Source: Primula veris
Lineage: Eukaryota; Streptophyta; Magnoliopsida; Ericales; Primulaceae
Reading direction: 5' to 3'
Assembly (NCBI GenBank): GCA_963682055.1
Contig: OY821747.1
Span: 32,300,126 to 32,364,125 of the forward strand
DNA: 64,000 nucleotides
Positions 37,907-46,000 of the stretch are shown in pieces (the first letter of the stretch is position 1; every line of letters begins with the position of its first letter). The translations under genes and the position numbers were made by a program. The notes beneath the pieces are model-generated. The model did no database searches, was not told the DNA's origin, and saw only the letters and a list, made by a program, of their open reading frames with translations.

Positions 37907-38474
37907 TGATAAAGCCATAACTTTGGTCGGTCGCGTTAGGCTTTTCAACAATGATATAATGATAAATCAACCGTGAATAAATGAAACTTCCTGATCTTTA
38001 TTATTGCTCGGATTATTGTCCTTGTTCGGACTATTACATTTGCTCGGATTAGTATTTCGGCTTTACAATTATGCTCGATATAACTAGTTAATCTCTCCTC
38101 TTGATCTTTCTCCTCTTTGATTCAGTGCTCGGCTGTCTTTTCTCGGTTTGTTTCTCGAAGTGATATGCTTTGGTTAGTTTATCTCTTTTCTTAACTTCTC
38201 TCTATATTTTTTGGATAGATTTTCTGGTGTTTTTCTAGGAGGGGTAGTTGGCTATTTATAGGCAACTGCGCCTTCTAGGATACTGACAAATGTCTTCATC
38301 CCAGAGATTTTTCAGACAAGGGTCCCCCTTTGATTGGGCTTGGGCTTTTGGTAGTAGCACCTCAATTCCTATAAAAAGTATGAGATGACCCATTTAAGCG
38401 TTGGATATCCATTTATAAAGTGGGTTGATTATGACCTGAATAAAATATTCGGGTCTGATTTTTATGTTCTATCA
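37907..38474 (+). repeat. 5' LTR (568 bp)
   Basis: Starts TGATAAAGCCATAACTTTGG and ends TTTTTATGTTCTATCA. Contains a TATTTATA box at 38253-38260 within GGCTATTTATAGGCAACTGC, a plausible start region for the genomic transcript. Confidence 0.93.
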
Positions 38475-38657
38475 AGTGCTCCCTGACTTCCTCGGCGTGG
38501 TTTCCATGTCGGGGGAGTCATGTTCGGTTTGTCGAGAACGTTACTTCGGTCTTATTTTTCCCAATGCTTCATCGAGAAACGCAATAGACTCGTGACGGTT
38601 CCCAGGGGGGCACATTTAATGTTTCCTATCCTAATATCTTTCTTCGAGGAAAACTCC

Positions 38658-38664
38658 TATAAAG
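38658..38664 (+). promoter_or_regulatory. TATA box of cassette 1
   Basis: TATAAAG in CTCCTATAAAGGGGTGTGC, 60 bases before the ATG at 38718. Confidence 0.65.
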
Positions 38665-38717
38665 GGGTGTGCTCCCTCCATAATTAGGCATTTTACTACT
38701 AATTTGTTCGTGACATA

Positions 38718-39038
38718 ATGGCTTCTTCTGGTTCTACTGGTGAGAGCTCCTTTAATTATATTTCATATTTAGAAACGGAAATCAAGAAATCTCGTACCGC
38801 GAATAAGAAACTCGTGGCCAAGGTTTCAAACTACAAGAAAATGTTGTCTGACATGGATTCTGATCATCATGTGACGATGGCCGATCGGGATTGGGCCTAT
38901 GAGCATATAAAGAAGCTCGAGGCTAATCTGGCTAAGCAGAAGGCAGCAAAAAAGGCCTATAAGCTTGCCTTCAAGGAGTTGCATGCTCGGTCCAAACCGA
39001 GTTCGGATGACGATGAAGAAGGCTCTTCCTCGAAATAA
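38718..39038 (+). CDS. Cassette 1: 106-residue coiled-coil protein of the LTR element
   Basis: Ser-rich start (MASSGSTGESS), then a Lys-rich coiled coil (YLETEIKKSRTANKKLVAKV; IKKLEANLAKQKAAKKAYKL) and an acidic Ser/Asp tail (DDDEEGSSSK). The stretch AYKLAFKELHARSK is shared in modified form with cassette 2 (AYKLALKEVYARSK), so the two are paralogous. It has its own TATA box (38658) and an AATAAA at 39119-39124 after the stop. No known domain is recognised. It is compact, intact and more GC-rich than the surroundings. It might be a retained element protein or a captured host coiled-coil gene. Confidence 0.7.
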   Translation: MASSGSTGESSFNYISYLETEIKKSRTANKKLVAKVSNYKKMLSDMDSDHHVTMADRDWAYEHIKKLEANLAKQKAAKKAYKLAFKELHARSKPSSDDDEEGSSSK

Positions 39039-39118
39039 TTAGTCTTTTGTAATTTCTGTCGTAATTTCTCTTGAATGGGGAGTCTTCTCCTCAGTTGTAA
39101 TCGAAGTTTTTTGGAATT

Positions 39119-39124
39119 AATAAA
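39119..39124 (+). terminator. Poly(A) signal of cassette 1
   Basis: AATAAA about 80 bases after the stop codon, in a T-rich context. Confidence 0.5.
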
Positions 39125-39285
39125 ATATTTCCCTTTCCTTGTTCTTGTCTGTTTATCTTCTTGATGTCTTTTTGGATGACTTTAATTGGATTTGGAACTG
39201 TGGTTAATTTGCCTTAAATGCTCTTGGGAAGTTCAAGAGGTTGTATTTATTCGAGATGACCTTTGATCTACTCCTTGTTTCTTCT

Positions 39286-39293
39286 TATAAAAG
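39286..39293 (+). promoter_or_regulatory. TATA box of cassette 2
   Basis: TATAAAAG in CTTATAAAAGGGGGCTGTCC, 57 bases before the chosen ATG at 39343. The spacing and the G-run after it resemble cassette 1. Confidence 0.65.
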
Positions 39294-39342
39294 GGGGCTG
39301 TCCCAGTATTTTTTATGCAGTTCATTCTTTATTAACGAACAA

Positions 39343-39681
39343 ATGGCTTCTCCTCTTGAAAAATATGGTGACAACCTTCCTGAATACGTTGCCCGTCTGG
39401 AAGAGGAAGTTCAGAAGGTGCGTTATCTCGAGAAGAGGGTTGCCCGGCTGTCGGTGGAAGCTCGTCGGGCCGCCGAACTAGACGAGCGATTGGATGCCCT
39501 AGAGAAGGAGCACCAGAGGTCTTTGCTCGACAGTATTCGTGCTCGTGCCCGGATCAAAGAGCTCGAGGCCTCCAGAGATAGGCAGCTTGCTTCCAAGAGG
39601 GCTTACAAATTGGCCCTTAAGGAAGTGTATGCTCGGTCGAAAAGGAAGCCGAATGACGAAGCGGGCCCTTCTATGAAATGA
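39343..39681 (+). CDS. Cassette 2: 112-residue coiled-coil protein of the LTR element
   Basis: Start chosen at 39343 (MASPLEKYGDNLPEYVARLE) because the upstream in-frame ATG at 39241 lies before the TATA box. The protein is almost entirely Arg/Glu/Leu heptads (RLEEEVQKVRYLEKRVARLS; RIKELEASRDRQLASKRAYK) and ends KPNDEAGPSMK. The C-terminal motif AYKLALKEVYARSK matches cassette 1. An AATAAA follows at 39743-39748. No catalytic domain; function unknown. Confidence 0.7.
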   Translation: MASPLEKYGDNLPEYVARLEEEVQKVRYLEKRVARLSVEARRAAELDERLDALEKEHQRSLLDSIRARARIKELEASRDRQLASKRAYKLALKEVYARSKRKPNDEAGPSMK

Positions 39682-39748
39682 TTTTATTGTTTTCATTGTA
39701 TTTCCTCTTTGTGCTTCTTCTGTAACGAAGTATCAACCAATCAATAAA

Positions 39749-40200
39749 GATTTCTTTTTCTTGTTTATATCTGAATTACTTTCCCAATGCAATTTATTTT
39801 GACTGCGCACGCTTGTGGCCTTATTAATGCTTTTCTTGGGCCTTGCGTTTGATCTTATCCATTGGACCTTCTTACTCTTTATATCTAGGGACTAATAGGA
39901 TTTCTTGAGCCTTGTGCATAGAAAATCCTATTCACCAGAGTTTTCTTGAGCCTTGCGCAAAAGATCTGGGATATTTATTCGATCCGCTGTCCTTCCCAAA
40001 AATGATGCGTGTTTTGCTGCCATTATTACTTACCCCCTTTAAATATTGGTAAGAATCCAAACGTTTATTGAACAGGTGTGGCTTTTAATTACTCACGCTC
40101 TTTAGAGTCTTTTGGAAATCCAAACGTTTTTCTTGAACAGTCACCTCTTTTGAGTGCCATCGCTTCTGAATACCCATTGGCGAATGGTTGCGACTCTCAA
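39749..40200 (+). other. Spacer between cassettes 2 and 3
   Basis: Contains direct repeats: TTTTCTTG(G/A)GCCTTGCG-type motifs near 39831, 39903 and 39945, and CCAAACGTTT...TTGAACAG near 40057 and 40120. These may be upstream promoter elements of cassette 3. Confidence 0.5.
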
Positions 40201-40223
40201 TCCCAGCCCTCATCTAATTGATC

Positions 40224-40230
40224 TATAAAT
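40224..40230 (+). promoter_or_regulatory. TATA box of cassette 3
   Basis: TATAAAT in GATCTATAAATACCTGC, 92 bases before the ATG at 40316. Confidence 0.6.
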
Positions 40231-40315
40231 ACCTGCTTACAGCATGGTTACATCCACACTTCTCATCATATTATTTTCCCCCATATATAGACCCTCATCT
40301 TATAATTTCCCTAAG

Positions 40316-40609
40316 ATGTCTGGTCCTTTCACCCAATCAGCATTAGCTTTGCAAGTGGAGGCCTTTGAAGCCTCCTATAACCATGTACAAAGGCTGTTGA
40401 GGGATGCCGAGGAGGAATTGAAGGTGATGCGTTATCACCATACCGAGATGGTTCGGGAATTAACTTGGCTAAGATCCGAACTGGCTTACTGCCGACGTGC
40501 TCGTCAGGCTCTAGTCGAAGAGAATGAGATGCTAAGGGGGAACCCGACACTGAGGGACAGGGATGTCTCTGCCGGGCCCTCTCATCGATACCGATCGACT
40601 TCCCCCTAA
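40316..40609 (+). CDS. Cassette 3: 97-residue coiled-coil protein of the LTR element
   Basis: Begins MSGPFTQSALALQVEAFEAS, then a helical Glu/Arg/Leu-rich region (LLRDAEEELKVMRYHHTEMV; LTWLRSELAYCRRARQALVE) and a short basic Ser/Pro tail. The MSGP start is shared with cassette 4. Start at 40316 is preferred over the upstream ATG at 40244 because it gives the MSGP form and lies a normal leader distance from the TATA box. No known family recognised. Confidence 0.65.
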   Translation: MSGPFTQSALALQVEAFEASYNHVQRLLRDAEEELKVMRYHHTEMVRELTWLRSELAYCRRARQALVEENEMLRGNPTLRDRDVSAGPSHRYRSTSP

Positions 40610-41090
40610 CCTTCCCCCTTCTTTTCCCTTTTTCTCTGCTTTTCCCCATCTTTTCCCATCTCTTCCTTTTTTTTTTTTTTTTTTATTTCTCCGTTTCCAT
40701 CATTTCTTCCTCTTCCTCTCTTGTGTTTTTTTTTATACTCTGTTTTCTCGTACTTTTTATTCTTTTCTTTTTCCGTTTCTTTTTTGTTTCATTGACTTCC
40801 TTTTTAGTTGTCTGTCTCCTTCACCTCTTTATCTTCTTCTCATCTGTTTTTCTTCTGTGCCTCCTCTTTCTTTTTCTTCATCTTCTCTCCCATCACTTTT
40901 TTGCACCACTACGATGTAACAATCAGCCCTGTGATCCAAAGGGTTTTGCGTTACATTTAGGGTTGGTCATTTTTCTTTTTGACTCTTCTTTCTTATCACT
41001 TCCTTCTTTTCTTGCACTCTTCTTCTTTTCCTCTTCTTGCTTTTCCTTTCTCTTTCTTCTTACTTTTTCTTTTTGGCGTCTCCTGCTCAC
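40610..41090 (+). repeat. Pyrimidine-rich tract downstream of cassette 3
   Basis: About 480 bases made almost entirely of C and T on this strand, with a T-run at 40669-40683. Hydrophobic Phe/Leu/Ser frames open across it are composition artefacts. It could act as the cassette 3 3' region or as the long leader of cassette 4. Confidence 0.75.
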
Positions 41091-41143
41091 TTGGTCAGCT
41101 GATATAGTTGATCCTTTGCCTGATCTTCTGTACTAGCTCTTCT

Positions 41144-41263
41144 CGGATGTAATAGATCTTTTCGGATGTAATAGGTTTTCTTTTCGGATGTAATAGATCT
41201 TTTCGGATGTAATAGGTTTTCTTTTCGGATGTAATAGATCTTTTCGGATGTAATAGATTTTGA
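41144..41263 (+). repeat. Higher-order repeat of 19 + 22 bp units
   Basis: CGGATGTAATAG recurs at 41144, 41163, 41185, 41204, 41226 and 41245. Spacings alternate 19, 22, 19, 22, 19, making a 41-bp higher-order unit (TTTTCGGATGTAATAGATCT, then the longer AATAGGTTTTC version). Degenerate GATGTAA units continue to about 41300. Confidence 0.9.
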
Positions 41264-41487
41264 TGTAACAGATCTCGATGTAATATTGTCTTTTGATATA
41301 ATGAACAATGATGTGTTACATCTTCATTAATGAAAAGTATTTTTGCCATTTTATTTTTGCATTTCTTTTTATATTGTACCTGTGGTTTGTTGTTTGTCGG
41401 GAATCTAGATCTTTGAATATCTCGTATTTATTTTTTCTGCACTGTGGTCTCAGATGTCAGTAGATGTCCCCATCACTGTCAAACATA

Positions 41488-41555
41488 TGTGCATGCTCCC
41501 TAGTAAGTCAGGAAATGTGCATGCCCCCCCAGCATGTCAGGAAATATGCAATTTT
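41488..41555 (+). promoter_or_regulatory. Direct repeats upstream of cassette 4
   Basis: GTCAGGAAATGTGCATG-type sequence occurs twice (near 41508 and 41538), with a further ATGTGCATGCTCCC nearby, about 35-100 bases before the TATA box. The arrangement suggests an upstream enhancer-like array. Confidence 0.45.
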
Positions 41556-41590
41556 CCAAGCAAGGTCATAAAATATCATACTCTTCGTTC

Positions 41591-41596
41591 TATAAG
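41591..41596 (+). promoter_or_regulatory. TATA-like box of cassette 4
   Basis: TATAAG in CGTTCTATAAGTACTTCTC, about 103 bases before the ATG at 41694. Confidence 0.5.
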
Positions 41597-41693
41597 TACT
41601 TCTCTTTTCTTTGGTAGTTTATCATCTCTTTTTTGTTTTTGCTTCTCTCTTCCTCTGCCCTTTATTTTCTTCCATACTAAACAATTTCCCAGA

Positions 41694-42173
41694 ATGTCTG
41701 GACCTGTGGTGAGATATCATGCTCAGATGAAGGGCTTGGACACTGAGGTATCTCGGGTCCGCCGTCGGATGGCAAGGCTTGAGAAAGAGTATGGCGTTTT
41801 GGCCTTGAGCTTGTTCGGCTCTTATCCCGAAGAGACGGTGAAGTGGACCGAGATCTCGGCACTGAGTCGCCAGCTCGATCACTTGTTGCTACAGAGAGAC
41901 CATCTGGCCAACTCCTGGTATGATGCCGAGGAAATTTGGGATCATTCGCAAGATGAGTTTGACAACTCTCCTCAAGGCCTAGCTAACATAATGGTAAAGA
42001 ATGCTCGGCTCGTGGAACGCGTCAGGGTTCTTACTACGGAAAACAACAAGCTCTCCTCGGAGAATGACGATTTGGTCGCCATGAACGATTCCTACCAAGC
42101 TCGGTTGAATTGTTCTGCTCGTTTTGCTTTCTCTCGGTCTGGCAGTTCGGTTTTTCCACCCCCTGATCCTTAG
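41694..42173 (+). CDS. Cassette 4: 159-residue coiled-coil protein of the LTR element
   Basis: Begins MSGPVVRYHAQMKGLDTEVS and continues in two helical blocks, VRRRMARLEKEYGVLALSLF and LVERVRVLTTENNKLSSEND, the latter leucine-zipper-like with Asn at core positions. The tail is Ser/Pro-rich (SVFPPPDP). Start at 41694 is preferred over the in-frame ATG at 41454 because that ATG lies upstream of the TATA box and direct repeats. No homologue recognised. Confidence 0.65.
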   Translation: MSGPVVRYHAQMKGLDTEVSRVRRRMARLEKEYGVLALSLFGSYPEETVKWTEISALSRQLDHLLLQRDHLANSWYDAEEIWDHSQDEFDNSPQGLANIMVKNARLVERVRVLTTENNKLSSENDDLVAMNDSYQARLNCSARFAFSRSGSSVFPPPDP

Positions 42174-42289
42174 ATTGGGCTGGTTTTCTTATGTATTTCC
42201 CCTTTTGCCATTTGTGTTTTATCTTTTCGTGTCTCGTGCCTGTCTTGTGAACCATTGTAACGCTTCGTATTTTGTGCCTTTTGATTCTC

Positions 42290-42296
42290 TATAAAT
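42290..42296 (+). promoter_or_regulatory. TATA box of cassette 5
   Basis: TATAAAT in GATTCTCTATAAATGCTCCC, about 71 bases before the ATG at 42361. Confidence 0.6.
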
Positions 42297-42360
42297 GCTC
42301 CCTATTGCCTGCATCTCATTATCAATTTCTACCTTGTTTTATAATTTGCTTTTGCATGAG

Positions 42361-42722
42361 ATGGCTCCCATCACTAGGTCTGCCTCCAAAAAGAAAACCC
42401 TTATGGAAGAGGAGCCTACCTTTTTGCTACCTCGTCCCCCTGGCTTTGGGGAGGAGGATTTGACTCCTCTTCAACTAAAAAAATTGAGATGTCATGGCTG
42501 AAACATGATCTCATGTGTGCTCGGACTGAAGCGAGGAGGTTTAAACAATATTGGGACGAGGAGGGCACTGCTCGTTTCAAGGCCGAGCAAAAATGCGAGT
42601 CTCAGTCTTACGCCTTGAAACAGGCTGAGATGGCGATTTCTCGTTTGGTTAGGGAGAAGGAGCGTCTGGAGGAACTTTTGGCGAAGAGGGATGTTGCTAT
42701 GGGGGATAGTTCGAAAAAGTAG
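42361..42722 (+). CDS. Cassette 5: coiled-coil protein split by a -1 frame change at A7
   Basis: The first frame starts at 42361 (MAPITRSASKKKTLMEEEPT) and stops at 42499-42501. The second frame, shifted by -1, runs to 42722 (WLKHDLMCARTEARRFKQYW; VREKERLEELLAKRDVAMGD). They overlap at a run of seven A (42477-42483), which sits in the phase A AAA AAA, the classical slippery order for -1 slippage. Either a single-base change has broken one gene, or the ribosome slips. The second part alone, from the ATG at 42489, would be 77 residues. An AATAAA lies at 42778-42783. I recognise no family. Confidence 0.55.
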
Positions 42723-42839
42723 GATGGGTGTATTTTCTTTTTCTGTTGTATTGTTTGTGTTTCCCCCTTTGTGGATGAATAAAACTTGTCTTGCATTTGA
42801 TTCTGTCCTATTTTATTTCCTGTTTGCTTCTCTTTTATG

Positions 42840-43435
42840 TTTCTGATCATACACCGAACAATATGCCCGGTTATCCCCCCGGAGAGCGTTGTTAGACTTG
42901 ATGCTCCCTGCCATCAAGCTAGAAACGGTCTTCGTCCACCTTGTTCGGTGTGCCCTTGTGGTAAGGATTGGTTTGGGAGTCGAGGAACTTTAATCGGGGG
43001 ATATTCTCGGTGTGATAGTAGTGGTAGCGTATGTGAGAAGCTTTTCGTGGTAGGGTCCACTGGCCGTTTATTTAGGTCCAATGATGTGAACTGCCTTGGG
43101 TAGTGGGATACGCGCTGACGTGGCGAAATCTGGAGCGTGTATATGTTAAAAAGAGCAGCGGTTGTTGACTTTCGTATGGTTGGAAAAAGGTAAACCTCTG
43201 TTACACGAAAGGACGGTTATTATTTTATTCCTTTTGTGACTCCACTCCTTTCTATTATGCCAAGTAATCCTGTTTATTTTTATCACAGAATTCGCTGAAG
43301 AAAATATCTCTCTCTAAAGCATATTCTTTCTAAAGCATATTCTTCCCGCCAAAAAGGAAAAGAGTTCGGCCGCTTGATCTAGGGTTTCGTGGTTTTGTTG
43401 GAAGACTTGCTGCTGTTCGCGCTTGCTTGCTCATA
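42840..43435 (+). other. Spacer between cassettes 5 and 6
   Basis: GC-richer than the flanking genome, without a clear TATA box. It presumably holds the promoter and leader of cassette 6. No conserved coding region recognised. Confidence 0.5.
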
Positions 43436-44151
43436 ATGATTACTGTAAGTGATTTTTCGTTCTCCCCCCTTCCCTCTTTTAGGAGTTGTATTTGATTTGT
43501 CGTTGTGGTCATAGGTGTGTCGTTGGTATATGGTTCAGGTTATCTATATATGTCTGATGATTCTGATGTAATGTGCGTGGGGGGGGGGGGGGTGGCTCTC
43601 GTTCTATTGATGTGGTTCTGGTTTGTGTATTTGGTTAGTATGTTGATGGACTTTTGATGATCTTTGTATAGGAAATTTTGACCCAAAGTGTGGCCCAAGT
43701 TGGCACATTCGTGGAGAAGGATTTTAAAGAACTCGCCGGAATACCCGACAACGTACATATTCGGCTTCCTATTTCGGACGAGGAGGTGCTGGGATTTGTT
43801 CCTGCCGGCGAGGTAGCTGTACGTTCGTCGGCATTCTTTACTGGGGGTCTTCGACTTCCTTTTACAAATTGGGTGGTCTCGTTCTTTGAGGCCGTCCAAA
43901 TTGCTCCGGCCCAACTGGCCTTAAATGGTTACCGTACTCTGAATGGTATCCAAAGGCTATCGGAGTTGTCCGGAATACCGATTGAACTGAAAGACGTCTT
44001 TGGAGTCTATAGTTTGAGCTTTGAGCGTCGCAACTCGTATTTGAAGACTCTGCGTGCCTTTTGCCGGCTCGTTATCGGTTTGCCGGATACCAACAAAGAG
44101 CGTAATCTTGGTATTGTAATTGCTTCCGGTGCATGGGGTTGTGCGGGATAA
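43436..44151 (+). CDS. Cassette 6: spliced gene similar to plant 'putative gypsy type transposon' domain
   Basis: Exon 1 is only ATG ATT ACT (43436-43444) followed by a textbook donor GTAAGT. Exon 2 is 43672-44151 after TTTGTATAG, giving 162 residues. The core (LPFTNWVVSFFEAVQIAPAQ then LALNGYRTLNGIQRLSELSG) resembles the plant 'putative gypsy type transposon' family, where a hydrophobic helix is followed by an APxQL...NxxR pattern; this match is from memory of the family. The frame ends at a TAA within the 3' LTR, so it is probably a truncated version of a longer protein. The tiny first exon is inferred. Without it the frame has no ATG near its start. Confidence 0.55.
43579..43592 (+). repeat. 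Run of 14 G in cassette 6 intron
   Basis: Uninterrupted G14 in the putative intron between 43444 and 43672, unusual in this AT-rich window and a likely place for assembly or sequencing length error. Confidence 0.8.
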
Positions 44152-44730
44152 AGCCATAACTTTGGTAAAGCCATAACTTTGGTCGGTCGCGTTAGGCTTT
44201 TCAACAATGATATAATGATAAATCAACCGTGAATAAATGAAACTTCCTGATCTTTATTATTGCTCGGATTATTGTCCTTGTTCGGACTATTACATTTGCT
44301 CGGATTAGTATTTCGGCTTTACAATTATGCTCGATATAACTAGTTAATCTCTCCTCTTGATCTTTCTCCTCTTTGATTCGGTGCTCGGCTGTCTTTTCTC
44401 GGTTTGTTTCTCGAAGTGATATGCTTTGGTTAGTTTATCTCTTTTCTTAACTTCTCTCTATATTTTTTGGATAGATTTTCTGGTGTTTTTCTAGGAGGGG
44501 TAGTTGGCTATTTATAGGCAACTGCGCCTTCTAGGATACTGACAAATATCTTCATCCCAGGGATTTTTCAGACAAGGGTCCCCCTTTGATTGAGCTTGGG
44601 TTTTTGGTAGTAGCACCTCAATTCCTATAAAAAGTATGAGATGACCCATTTAAGCGTTGGATATCCATTTATAAAGTGGGTTGATTATGACCCGAATAAA
44701 ATATTCGGGTCTGATTTTTATGTTCTATCA
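44146..44730 (+). repeat. 3' LTR (585 bp) with 17-bp start duplication
   Basis: Same sequence as the 5' LTR but begins GGATA instead of TGATA, and TAAAGCCATAACTTTGG is present twice in tandem. This accounts exactly for the 585 versus 568 bp lengths. The stop codon of the last internal gene (TAA 44149-44151) lies inside the LTR. Confidence 0.93.
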
Positions 44731-44735
44731 GTAGT

Positions 44736-45075
44736 ACTCACCACCAGTAACGACTACAAAGTGGGTTACCTCTGAATTAGATTTAGAGATCAGACTTATT
44801 TGTGTTAAACAAATTAATTTCTTCTACTTAATTAGGTGAGAATTAAGACTCATGTCTAGTTGAGATTTTGTTATTTTGAGTAATGAGTGTGGAATAAATT
44901 TTGTTCATGGAAATTTTTGGGATAAAAATTAATACTAAAAATTATGACTTATGGAATGATAGTTTAATGAATAATTGTTTAGTTGTTTGAAATATATATT
45001 TAGTACCTTACCTAATGCGTGGCTAGCTATTATGAAATTATTTCAGGACATAGATAATCATAGGGGATAATTTAA
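44736..45075. other. Intergenic
   Basis: AT-rich flank of the LTR element. Nothing recognised. Confidence 0.6.
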
Positions 45076-45267
45076 CACTACAAAATAATGTTCATTCAGT
45101 GAAAGATAAAAGTTATCACAAATCTGTCATTATTTTAAAAAACTGTCACAAAACTGTCATTTTTTCAAAAAACCATCACAAACTGTCATAAAAATTGTAT
45201 CTAATAAGCTTATAACAAAAAACACCGTCACAATTCCTGTTATTATTTTAACATTTTTTTTATAGTG
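45076..45267. mobile_element. CACTA-type MITE, 192 bp
   Basis: Starts CACTACAAAATAATG and ends ATTTTTTTTATAGTG, so the termini are CACTA...TAGTG. It is flanked by the 3-bp duplication TAA (45073-45075 and 45268-45270). The interior carries several TGTCA/CTGTCAC repeats. A degraded relative lies at 63269-63453. Confidence 0.88.
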
Positions 45268-45513
45268 TAATTTTGTTATTGAAATAAACCTAATTAATGT
45301 TTCATATAATGTTACATACAGAGTATATTTTTGCCCCCCTTTAGTCAGATCTCATTGTCCAAAAACATAATAAAAAAGAGGGTTGTATTGTATGTATACA
45401 CATCATAGGATTTTGATTTCATATTATTTTAATGATTTCACATGTAATCATGATAAATAGATTAAATGTGGGAAAAGAATATCACTTGCTGGCTGGTGTT
45501 GTATTTGATATTT

Positions 45514-45992
45514 TGGTAAATTAACAAAGACATACTCTACCCCTATTATATTAATAAAAACATACCCTTAAAAGTTAAATTACCAAAAACATACCTATAT
45601 ATACTTCTTATTTTTCTAATTCTAATCAAACCATAATCTAACCGCAACTCTCTCTCTAACCGCAACTCTCTCTCTCTCTAATCGCACCTCTCTCTCTAAC
45701 ACACGATAATCGTAACCCTTTCTAACAGATTCTAATCTCCCATCTCTCTCTAAAAATGACTAAAAACTTATAAAATATTCATATGCTAATTATAAAATGT
45801 CATACCCTAATTTTAAAATGTCATACACTAAATGTTCTGAATCACAATCAAAAATCTAAAAAAGAGTTCATACCCTAATTTTAAAACTTTATATCCTAAT
45901 TTCACCAGTAGGTATGTTTTTGATAGTTAAAGTTGTAAGAGTATGTTTTTGGTAATTTAGTTTCAAAAGTAGTATGTTTTGTTAATTTATCC
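45514..45992. mobile_element. Inverted-repeat MITE, 479 bp, with 8-bp target duplication
   Basis: Left end TGGTAAATTAACAAAGACAT mirrors the right end ATGTTTTGTTAATTTATCC. Similarity continues inward for about 80 bp (TTACCAAAAACATACCT versus AGGTATGTTTTTGATAG). TGATATTT flanks both sides (45506-45513 and 45993-46000). The centre contains CTAACCGCAACTCTCTCTCT microsatellite-like repeats. Confidence 0.85.
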
Positions 45993-46000
45993 TGATATTT

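Larger units (their letters stand above)
37907..44730 (+). mobile_element. Non-autonomous LTR element carrying six small genes
   Basis: A 6824-bp insertion bounded by direct repeats 37907-38474 and 44146-44730 and by a perfect 5-bp target duplication GTAGT (37902-37906 and 44731-44735). LTR ends are TGATA...TATCA. The LTRs differ by about six substitutions by eye plus a 17-bp duplication in the 3' copy, so insertion is fairly recent. The interior has no visible gag zinc knuckle, protease, reverse transcriptase, RNase H or integrase. It holds six same-strand small genes (38718, 39343, 40316, 41694, 42361 and 43436), mostly coiled-coil. No standard primer-binding site starting with TGG immediately follows the 5' LTR. 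It must rely on proteins from elsewhere. Calling it LTR-type is secure; its family is not. Confidence 0.9.

Noticed and set aside
40563..41136. Two hydrophobic Phe/Leu/Ser-rich frames of 118-137 residues
   Set aside because: They lie in an almost pure C/T tract, overlap in different frames and reflect base composition.
43540..43914. Minus-strand frame of 124 residues
   Set aside because: Antisense shadow of cassette 6 of the LTR element, passing through its G14 intron tract.
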